Positions 56,102 to 64,000 of a stretch of 64,000 nt of DNA are shown here, one piece after another. The stretch spans positions 248,001 through 312,000 of the forward strand of contig JAPFFF010000045.1 of assembly GCA_039105265.1 (NCBI GenBank), read 5' to 3'. The position numbers and the translations under genes are program-made. Origin of the DNA: Tritrichomonas musculus. Taxonomy: Eukaryota; Parabasalia; Tritrichomonadida; Tritrichomonadidae. The notes beneath the pieces were generated by a model. The model saw only the letters and a list, made by a program, of their open reading frames with translations, did not search any database and was not told where the DNA came from. Positions within the stretch are counted from its first letter, which is position 1. Each line of letters opens with the position of its first letter.

Positions 56102-57020
56102 TTTTCGATCATAATAAGAATGTTTTGAACGAAAATAGAATAAAGAAATTAATAACAAATGATGATCGAATTAGAAAATTGTTGTCTAACAATTCATTAA
56201 ATTCAATTGAATTTATCAATGAATTAAAAAAAAAAAAAAAGGGAAATCGTAATCGCCCGTATTCGTAATCGCCCGTGGCGGTTTAGGTCAATATTGACCT
56301 AAACCGCCACGGGCGATTACGAATACGGGCGATTACGATTTCCCAAAAAAAAAAAAAAAAAAAAAAAACATCAAGATGATCAATATGATGTACAGTTATG
56401 TCTAGTTCAATCACCATATCAACCAAAATCAATCACCACATCACCATCACACACTAAAACACAATCTTCACCAAGATCGTCATCATCACCAAAACCACCA
56501 ATGCAAACAATACAACAAACTTCATTAAGATCGCCCTCATCACCAAAATCACCTTTGCAAACTAAAACACATTCTTCTCCAAGATCACCATCTTGCAAAT
56601 TGCCAAAAGAGCAAAAAACTGATCGAGCACTTCATAATATTTTGATTAGAAACTTCAATTTTGGCCAGGAAGACGTAAATGAAAAGAAAGAACAAATTTA
56701 TAATTTTGTTAAAGACAGGGCAAACACTTTATATCATAATAAAGCTATTTCACCAGTTGAGAAAATTGAAAAAACGATGCCACAAACAATTTTATCAAAA
56801 TTTGATAAAAACAGAGAAGAATTAGAAAGACTTTATTTAAAAATGAGTAAACCTGTAATTTTCAGGCTCAAAAGAAATAAAGAAAATTGAAAAAGAAATT
56901 AGAGAACTTGATGAGGCAATTAATTGGCTTTATAATGAAAATAAAAAATTAGAAAATATTATTTTTAAAACCCAGAACAGTAGTTCAAGTAAAAAACAAA
57001 TTAATAAAGTAAAATTTTAA
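56023..57020 (+). pseudogene. Ser/Pro-rich coiled-coil gene split by a palindrome and poly-A tracts
   Basis: A plus-strand gene in three frames. Part 1 (56023-56240) reads GSQIFDFIDEFYQ, a poly-Lys from a 35-nt A run, then DHNKNVLNENRIKKLI and SLNSIEFINELKK. It has no ATG. Part 2 (about 56367-56890) reads HQDDQYDVQLCLVQSPYQP, SPRSPS repeats, then FGQEDVNEKKEQIYNFVKD. Part 3 follows an apparent one-base slip in AAAA near 56868 and reads KKIEKEIRELDEAINWLY to KKQINKVKF with a stop at 57020. A 104-bp palindrome between A runs separates parts 1 and 2 and introduces a stop. No family is recognised; a short coiled-coil protein with an SP-rich linker is likely. Confidence 0.55.
56241..56344. repeat. 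Perfect 104-bp palindrome embedded in poly-A
   Basis: Two 52-bp arms with no mismatch and no spacer, centred at 56292/56293 (GGTCAATATTGACC). Each arm contains CGTAATCGCCCGT twice in direct orientation, so four copies in all. The arms are about half G+C, far above the surroundings. A runs flank it on both sides in the same direction, so the symmetry stops exactly at the arm ends. Confidence 0.95.
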
Positions 57021-57039
57021 TTCATTTTTTTAAAAAAAG

Positions 57040-57111
57040 GGCCCCGGCGGGACTCGAACCCGCAATCTCATGCTTAGGAGGCACACGCTATATCCATTAG
57101 GCCACGAGGCC
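57040..57111 (-). tRNA. tRNA-Arg (anticodon CCU)
   Basis: 72 nt on the minus strand. The acceptor stem GGCCTCG pairs with CGGGGCC, with one G-U pair. The anticodon stem TGTGC/GCATG encloses the loop CTCCTAA with anticodon CCT, which reads AGG. The T arm is GCGGG-TTCGAGT-CCCGC. The A and B box sequences are present. The D stem pairs only at the first two positions (GCCT against TAGC). There is no intron, and CCA is not encoded. Confidence 0.93.
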
Positions 57112-57262
57112 ACTCAACATCTCAAATATTATTGAATATTTATATTATATATACAATCAAATATAAGACATTTTTTAAATATTGAATTCCATAAATGAGC
57201 AATTAAATAACATAAATAAAAATTCAAATTAATCATATATGGAATTCAATATGAATATTTAA

Positions 57263-57490
57263 GGTACAAATCTAGTACGTTTAGAAACCGCAAAATTTTT
57301 TGACACTTTTTTAAACTAAACGACATGTTATATAAAAAAAAATATTTTTATTATAAAAATTTTATAAAAAAAAATAAAGTTCAGAATTTTAAATCTGACA
57401 CTCATTCAAAATAAAACTTTTTCAATAGGGTAAAGGGTCTCAAATATATAACGTTCTTTCCCTCAATTTATAACGTACTAGATTTGTACC
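57263..57490. mobile_element. 228-bp MITE with TTAA/TA target
   Basis: GGTACAAATCTAGTACGTT at the left and its exact complement at the right form a 19-bp perfect terminal inverted repeat. Both ends are flanked by TTAA (57259-57262 and 57491-57494). If the ends are taken two bases further out, the target is TA. No coding capacity. It lies about 150 bp from the tRNA gene. Confidence 0.82.
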
Positions 57491-57494
57491 TTAA

Positions 57495-58036
57495 TAGTAC
57501 AGATAAAACGTAATAAAACCAAACTATTTTCTTCAAAAATGTTAGCGAGTTATATATGTTATTACACATCATATATAAAAATTAATACAGTAAAAAAATT
57601 AAAATTTTTAGCATATGTTCCAAAGATAATTGCTAAACATTGCATTTTTAGACATTATCTACATTTTTCTCAAATAAAAATTAATGAAAAACAAAAATAA
57701 AGAGTTTTAACTAATAAGTAATATATGAATAATTATTTTATTTAATTTATAATCAATAAATGTTAATTTCAAAATGTTTAAAAAAATTAATGCAATTCAA
57801 TGAAAGCATTCAAAAAGTTATGAAATTCATAGAAAATAATCATCCAAGATCTTATGTGTCAATTGGTCAGATTTTCACATATTTGTTTTATCTCCTATGA
57901 ATAAATTAAAGCACCATAAAATGATTAAGTATCGAAGGCGAATAAAGAAAATAAAATTGAGAGCATAACGATCATTTTAAAAATACCATTATCTTACAAA
58001 AAAATTTTAAAAAGTAGATTTTTATCTTAAATATAA
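57495..58036. other. Intergenic, no gene seen
   Basis: AT-rich spacer between two inverted-repeat elements. Confidence 0.5.
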
Positions 58037-58038
58037 TA

Positions 58039-59128
58039 GAGTACGCCGAAATAGTGAATTGTTATTTGAAAAAAGTATCAATAATGAAAAAGCATAAGTT
58101 ATTCCAAAGAAAATAAGTTTTTTATATTCAAACTTGTTAAATAAAGAAAAATAAAACTGTATGAAATAACTCTTCCTTTTTGTTCAACGTGAGTTTTTCT
58201 AAATAATCAAAAAATTCGATAGGAAATTGTTTTTATTCAAAAAAATTTTTTTTTCAGAAAAGTTTGTTTTTCAAAAAAAACTATTTTTTTCAATAAATGT
58301 TTGTGATTTAGAAAAAAATGTTTTTCCAAGTTTTTTATATGAAATTCGATTTTATTTATTTAATTCAGTATTGAATGAAAAGTCAAATAATTTCAGCTCA
58401 TAATGATCTTATTCTTATTCTTATTTACTTAAAATACCAAAGAATGTAATTTACAATAAATATTGTGTTTATTTTGAATATATTTATGATTGGTCATTAG
58501 TTTTTTAAACATATCATTTTAATTTCGGAATGATCAATATTCTGCTTTAACAATATGATTTTTAAAAATATATATCAAATAAATTATAAACTTTATATAA
58601 TTGAATTCATTGCATTATTCAAGAACGGGAAATCTATTTTCTTTTTTTCCCAATTTTTTTATCATATGCCACCTCAACTAACTAATATAACTTCCAACCT
58701 GTAATTTTTTGGCCTATTGTTCATAAAAATCATTAATCTGTATTGGTTTGATTAATAGGAAAATTTATTTTTCTAAAGAAACAAAAATCGTTTGCCCAAT
58801 TGGATTATAAATTTGTAAAACTTATTTTTTTTAGAAAAATATTACTAACAAAATAAACTCAAATACTAAAAAAAGAAGAAACTTGATTTTTTAAAAAATA
58901 TTTTTTATCGAAAATATCATGTTTTTTGTAATTCTCCACTTTTTCTGAAAAAAAGTTAGTTATTGTAAAATATATGATAATATTCAAAAAACACCAATTT
59001 TTCAACAAAAACAAAGTTTTTATTTGGAAATATTATTAAAAATACAAAAAGAATAGTATACCGAAAATATGGCGCTTTTTTGACTTTGTTAATTTTTTCA
59101 AAAAAGAAAACGCTATTTCGGCGTACTC
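58039..59128. mobile_element. 1.09-kb Tc1/mariner-like non-autonomous element
   Basis: Terminal inverted repeats of about 40 bp: GAGTACGCCGAAATAG is identical at both ends and the next 25 positions match at most sites. TA directly flanks each end (58037-58038 and 59129-59130). The interior is AT-rich without a transposase frame; a 68-codon frame crossing the right end is low-complexity. Confidence 0.85.
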
Positions 59129-59130
59129 TA

Positions 59131-59335
59131 ATATTAAAAATATCACATTTATATAATAACAAATTTGTAATTCATATAAATAGCATATTTGTATAAAAAT
59201 AGCTGAATTATTTAAAATACGTTTTTTTGAAACTTTTGCGTTTTATCACGTTTTACAGATAACATTTTAATTCGAAAATGTTCGATATTTCAAAAATTAA
59301 TATGACCAAATAAATTCTGAAATTCAGATATTTTG
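59131..59335. other. Upstream region of the kinase-ankyrin gene
   Basis: AT-rich, about 200 bp between the mobile element and the start codon. No clear initiator was found. Confidence 0.4.
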
Positions 59336-60985
59336 ATGGAAAAAGGAGAATTCTTCTTCAATATCAATGATTATAAAAATATTAAAGAAATTGGGAAAGG
59401 TAGTTTTGGTGTAGTTTATTTATTTGAAAGAATATCTGATGGAACCCAATATGCTGCCAAATTTATTAATATCAGCGACGAACTTACAGAGCGTGAAAAG
59501 GAATTAATTATGCGAGAAACTTCTATACTAGAAATTCTTAATCATCCAGGGATAGTTAAAATTTGTGGTGTCAATTTTAATTCTATCGAAGATCTTGCCA
59601 ACTGCGAACCCATAATTCTTACACGATATCTCGAAAACGGAACCCTTAGGGATATGTTTAATAAAAACGTAAACTGGGATTCAACCAAAAAATTCATATC
59701 ATTACTTGGTATTACATCAGCGATGCGATATTTGCACAGGAACAAAGTTTTACATCGAGATTTAAAGCCTGAAAACATTTTAATGGATGATAACTTTTAT
59801 CCATATATCACAGACTTTGGATTATCTCGTTGTTTTTCACAATCTTTATCAAAATCATTCGATTTTACAATGACAGGAAATATTGGTTCCCCTTTGTACA
59901 TGGCCCCTGAATTTTATAAAAGTAAAAGACGTTTTAATGGCAGTGTTGATATTTATTCGTTCGGTATAATTGCATATGAAATCGCATCAGGAAAGAGGCC
60001 TTATTCAATTAATGGAAAAGACATCAGTTTTTACGCTTTGTTGGCAAAAATGGTTAGATGTGAGAGACCAGAATTTAACGATAAAATAACAGAGCCAATG
60101 AAATTGCTGCTGACTCGTTGCTGGAGTGAGGATCCAAAAGATCGTCCCACTTTTGATGATATATTTAATGAACTTCTATCAAGCCTTTCTTCCAATGTTT
60201 CTTACATCGAAGGTGACATTGATATTGATGAAGTTCAACGCTATCTTGATTTATTGAGTGAAGAAGACAGTGTGAAAATTGTTGAAGAAGATAATGCCAA
60301 AATTGTGGAAGAATGCAATGAATATTCATATTATGAAGAAGATGATGATTATGAAAAAATCGATGAACAAGAAAATGATGAACAAAATGTAAAGATTGTT
60401 GAACGAGAAATTGATGAACAAAATGTAAGGATTGTTGAACAAGAAAATGATGAGCAAAATATAAAGATTGTTGAACGAGAAATTGATGAACAAAATTCAA
60501 AAATTGATGAACAAGAAAATAATGAACAAAATTCAAAGATTGATGAACAAGAAATTTCAAATGTTCAATCAAATTCAGATGAAAATCAAAAAACTTCAAA
60601 TACTCAACAATTAAACATGATGCCTAAAAATCATCCAAAATTCAAGAGAACAAAGAAAGTTAAGATTTATGAAATTAAGAAAAAAATTGAACAATCAAAA
60701 AAACAGCAAGAAGATAAAAAAATTTCTTTTCCAGTGCCAATGAGCCAAATTCCAAACAACAACAACAACAATAATCAGATTTATAACTCTAGTTCTAATA
60801 TGCTCAGTGATTTGATGGAAAATTTCGACAAAATTATTCTCGATGATCCTTATATTAAATCAGTCAATGGAAATCATTTACATCTTGCATGCAAATTAGG
60901 AAATATTGACCTTTTCTTGCTACTATTATCATTGAATAAGTTTGATGTTACAGCAAGAACAATTTTTTTTTTTGTAATTTCATAA
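59336..60985 (+). CDS. Protein kinase with C-terminal ankyrin array (first part)
   Basis: 549 codons from ATG 59336 (MEKGEFFF); one codon more would need TTG. The kinase domain at about 15-275 has GKGSFGVVYLF, AAKFI, HRDLKPENILMD (about 140), TDFGLS (159) and YMAPE (190), so it is a complete, active-type Ser/Thr kinase related to the kinase-Sel1 protein. Residues about 330-420 are an acidic tandem array of 8-16-residue units (VEREIDEQN, VEQENDEQN). A basic segment and an Asn run follow. The frame ends with the first ankyrin unit (HLHLACKLGNIDLFLLLLSL) and then runs into a spacer and a stop. The protein probably continues into the downstream array if the spacers are removed. Confidence 0.85.
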   Translation: MEKGEFFFNINDYKNIKEIGKGSFGVVYLFERISDGTQYAAKFINISDELTEREKELIMRETSILEILNHPGIVKICGVNFNSIEDLANCEPIILTRYLENGTLRDMFNKNVNWDSTKKFISLLGITSAMRYLHRNKVLHRDLKPENILMDDNFYPYITDFGLSRCFSQSLSKSFDFTMTGNIGSPLYMAPEFYKSKRRFNGSVDIYSFGIIAYEIASGKRPYSINGKDISFYALLAKMVRCERPEFNDKITEPMKLLLTRCWSEDPKDRPTFDDIFNELLSSLSSNVSYIEGDIDIDEVQRYLDLLSEEDSVKIVEEDNAKIVEECNEYSYYEEDDDYEKIDEQENDEQNVKIVEREIDEQNVRIVEQENDEQNIKIVEREIDEQNSKIDEQENNEQNSKIDEQEISNVQSNSDENQKTSNTQQLNMMPKNHPKFKRTKKVKIYEIKKKIEQSKKQQEDKKISFPVPMSQIPNNNNNNNQIYNSSSNMLSDLMENFDKIILDDPYIKSVNGNHLHLACKLGNIDLFLLLLSLNKFDVTARTIFFFVIS

Positions 60986-63900
60986 AGTTTCAAAAGTCCA
61001 AAATTTTTTATTACGTTTCAAAAGTTGATTTTTATGGAATTTTTTTAAAAAAAAATTCATGAAACAATCTTACATATGGCTTGCAAATCAGGAAATTTGA
61101 ATATGGTTAGATGCGTTTCATCGTTAAACCAAGTTGATGTTAATTTACAAACAATTTCTAATACATTTTGTTTTAAATAACATTTTTTTTTATTGATTTT
61201 ATTTTGTTTAAAATAAAAATTTCATGGTATTTTTAAATATTAAAATATTTATGAAACAATTTTACATTATGCATGCGAATCTGGTAATATTGATGTTGTT
61301 AAGTATCTTATATCCATTAGTAAGTTAAATTTAGAATCAAAGACAGTTCTTTTTAAAATATTTTTTAGAGTTTTTTTATGTTTTTTCATTCAGTTTCAAT
61401 AATTTTTTTTATTTGATTTTAATTTAAATAAAAATTATGAAACAACTTTACATTATGCTTGTAGATCAGGAAATGTTGATCTTGTTAAATATTTAATTTC
61501 ATTGAATAAGATAGATATCAAATCAGAATCCAATGTTTTTATTATTTTTTCATTCAATTTTGAAAATCACTTTTTTCATTCAATTTTAAATCATAAATAT
61601 TTTTGAGACAATATTGCATATTGCATGCGAAATAGGCAACTTTGACCTTGTTCATTATATTATGTCTTTAAACTTAATTGACATAAATGCGAAAACAGTT
61701 TTACTTTTATTTTTTCATGATGTTTCAAGTTTATATTCTTAACAATGGAATATCATTCATTTATATTTATGAGACGTTATTGCATAAAGCGTGTAAATCA
61801 GAAAATGTTGAACTTGTTAAATATCTTATTTCATTAAATAAATTTGATATAAACTCAAAGATCGTTTTCTTTTTATTTTTGTTTAACAAAATTTCAGCAC
61901 TTTTATTTAATTATGTTTTGAAGCATTTTTTTTTTAAATGGAATTCTTATATAAAATTAGCTTATTTTACTGTTTTACATTTAGCATGTAAACATAGAAA
62001 TATTGATGTTGTTAAATATCTTATTTCATTAAATAAGGTTGATGTTGCGTCAAAAACTGTTTTTATTCAATATTTCATGTTGTTGCAACTTTTATAATTT
62101 AAGTCTGTTTTCAAAATCAAAATTTTAAATGGAATTCTATTTTGTTTAATATTCATGAAACAATTTTGCATTCTGCTTGTGAATCAGGAAATATTGATCT
62201 TGTTAAATATCTTATTTCATTAAGCAAGATTGATATCAAATCGAAGACAATTTTATCTTTTTATTTAATAATGTCTTATTTTATTTATTATTGATAATGT
62301 TTCAATAATTAAAAAAAAATCATGGAATTCCAAAATATAAAATATTTTTGAAACTATATTGAATTTTGCTTGCAAGTCGAGAAATATTGATTTAATGAAA
62401 TTTTTATTTTCACAATATGAAAGTGATAATCAATCAAAAACCGTTTTTTCATTCAAAAATATATGACATTCAATAAAATTGAATTTAATGAATCATTATT
62501 ACATCAAGCATGTATATCTGGAGATATGGATCTTGTAATATATTTAATTTCTTTGAATAACATGAACATAAAACCAACAACAATTTTTAATTATTATTTT
62601 TATAAAGTTTACAAAAAAATATAAAATTTATGGAATTTCAAAAAAAAGTAAATATTTATTATACAATTTTGCATTTGGCCTGTAAGTCAGGAAATTGCGA
62701 TCTTGTTAAATATTTAATATTATTAGATATTATTGATATCACATCAAAAACAATTTTATTAATATAATATTCATTATGATATTTATATTTTTTGGTTTTC
62801 AATTTTGTTTTTTTGCTTTAAAACAATTTTATGACATTTCATTATGATTGTTTTATTATACAATTCTTCATCTTGCTTGTGAATCAGGAAATATTGATAT
62901 GGTTAGATATCTTATTTCATTAAATGCAATAGATATTAATTCAAAGTCAATTTTGGTTATTATTTCAATGCAGTTTCAAATAAGATTTATTTTTGACATT
63001 TAAAAAAAAAATTTTTTTTTAATGGAATTCAAAAACATATCATTTAAATTAATGAAACGATATTTCATCTCGCATGCAAATCAGGAAATGTTGATCTTGT
63101 TAAATATCTTGTTTCATTAGGCACACTTGATATAAAATCAAGAAATGATGTTTTTTTTATTATTTAGTTTTTAATTTGATTCCAAATTTCACTTTTTGAA
63201 TGGAATTCCAAAATATTTTTTTTTAATTACACATCATTGCATATTTCATGTGAATCAGAAAGCATAGATATCGTTAAATATCTTATTTCGTTAAATCAAA
63301 TTGATATAAAGTCTAAAACTGTTCTCCTTTTTTTTATTTCAAATGACGTTTTATTGAATTTTTAATTATGTTTTAAACTTCAAAGATTTTTATGGAATTT
63401 AAAATAAAAATATTTATTATACAATTTTACATATTGCATGCGAAATAGGAAATATTGATCTTGTTAAATATATCATCTCATTAAATAGAATTGATATCGA
63501 TTCTAAAATCATTTTATTGTTTTTTGCAGTTTATAAAATTCAATTAGTGTATTTTTATTATGTTTAAATTGATCAAATTCATCAGATTTCATAATTTTTT
63601 TTCTTATTATACTGTATTACATTTGGCATGCAAATCAGGAAATATTGATCTTGTTAAATATATAATTTCATTAAATAAAATAAATGTTAAATCAAAAACA
63701 ATTTTTACATTTTTTTATTTTAATGATGTTTCATTGAAAAAATTAATTTCGTTTCAAATTAAAAAAGAATATTTTATGCAATTTTATAAATCTTTTTTTC
63801 CTAATGAAACAATATTGCATATTGCTTGTGAATCTAAAAATATTGATCTTGTCAAATATCTTATTTCTTTGAAAAAGATTGATGTGAAATCAAAAACAGT

Positions 63901-64000
63901 TTTTTTTATGTTTATTTTTAAATGCAATTTCAAATAAAGAAATATCAATTATGTTTTAAAATGTGCAAATATTTCATGGAGTTCTTAATTTTTTTTATTT
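60877..64000 (+). repeat. Ankyrin-unit array 2: at least 17 ANK modules with AT-rich spacers, runs off right edge
   Basis: Units start near 60877, 61061, 61253, 61439, 61605, 61771, 61966, 62157, 62350, 62490, 62660, 62857, 63054, 63228, 63418, 63608 and 63806. The consensus is [E/Y]TILHLACKSGNIDLVKYLI followed by SLNKIDIKSKT. All are free of internal stops and frameshifts. The 15 start-to-start distances from the second unit on are 140-198 bp and fall evenly into the three residue classes modulo 3, so no single frame reads the array. Spacers of about 50-105 bp begin RTTTTT after AAAACA, usually carry ATGGAATTC 26-32 nt before the next unit, and end ATATTTAT before GAAACA. The spacers resemble each other and were copied with the units. 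Confidence 0.85.

Noticed and set aside
56241-56344. Palindrome as a simple read-through artefact of a hairpin adaptor
   Set aside because: The flanking A runs do not mirror each other, as they would if the whole read were folded back; a smaller artefact is still possible and is noted in the finding.
58956-59162. 68-codon minus ORF as a mariner transposase remnant
   Set aside because: Low-complexity Phe/Lys/Asn sequence that crosses the terminal repeat; no DDD motif.
60877-64000. CRISPR-like regular alternation of conserved and variable segments
   Set aside because: The conserved parts are coding ankyrin repeats of about 95 bp with variable sequence, and the genome is eukaryotic.

Overview
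The window is a piece of a very AT-rich protist nuclear genome. Several features together point to a trichomonad parabasalid, most like Tritrichomonas: an ankyrin protein with a long alpha-helical N-terminus, kinases fused to Sel1 or ankyrin repeats, F5/8C proteins with a BACK-like helical part, sacsin-like HATPase proteins, a tubby-like protein, compact genes that are mostly intron-free, and TCA-type initiator sequences just before start codons. Species assignment is an inference. Genes lie on both strands with no operons. Many intergenic stretches are short non-autonomous DNA transposons.

Left part (1-22.5 kb): two tandem minus-strand sacsin-like genes are joined by a foreign-looking proline-rich insert (1-5.9 kb). 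A 4.4-kb transposon-rich gap follows, including a 1.47-kb element with an 8-bp target duplication and a Tc1-like 0.9-kb element. Next comes an ankyrin gene (10.3-16.1 kb) whose repeat units are separated by AT-rich spacers. After that are a disordered acidic protein, a DDE transposase, and a mosaic of pseudogene fragments.

Middle (22.5-46 kb): a TMEM62-like metallophosphoesterase, a coiled-coil multi-pass membrane protein, a giant Cys-rich surface protein with one frameshift, a type II membrane glycosyltransferase-like protein, a coiled-coil protein, a tubby-like protein, and an 1808-residue kinase-Sel1 protein carrying a near-identical internal duplication.

Right part (45.5-64 kb): a kinase relic, a broken RBBP9-like hydrolase, an atypical Rho GTPase, a second copy of the 8-bp-TSD transposon, a UBR-type N-recognin E3 ligase, an unknown gene split by a perfect 104-bp palindrome, a tRNA-Arg(CCU), two more inverted-repeat elements, and a kinase-ankyrin gene whose ankyrin array runs off the right edge.

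The most unusual signal is shared by the two ankyrin arrays (11.7-16.1 kb and 60.9-64 kb). Some 27 ankyrin units are read without an internal stop or frameshift, with one late slip in the last unit of the first array. They are separated by stop-filled spacers of irregular length. In both arrays an ATGRAATTC-like box sits about 28 nt before most points where the ankyrin frame resumes. This looks like repeated exon-intron units with a 3' signal, but the spacers lack the canonical trichomonad intron motif. All coordinates, repeats and translations were read by eye; family names rest on motif recognition, not on searches.
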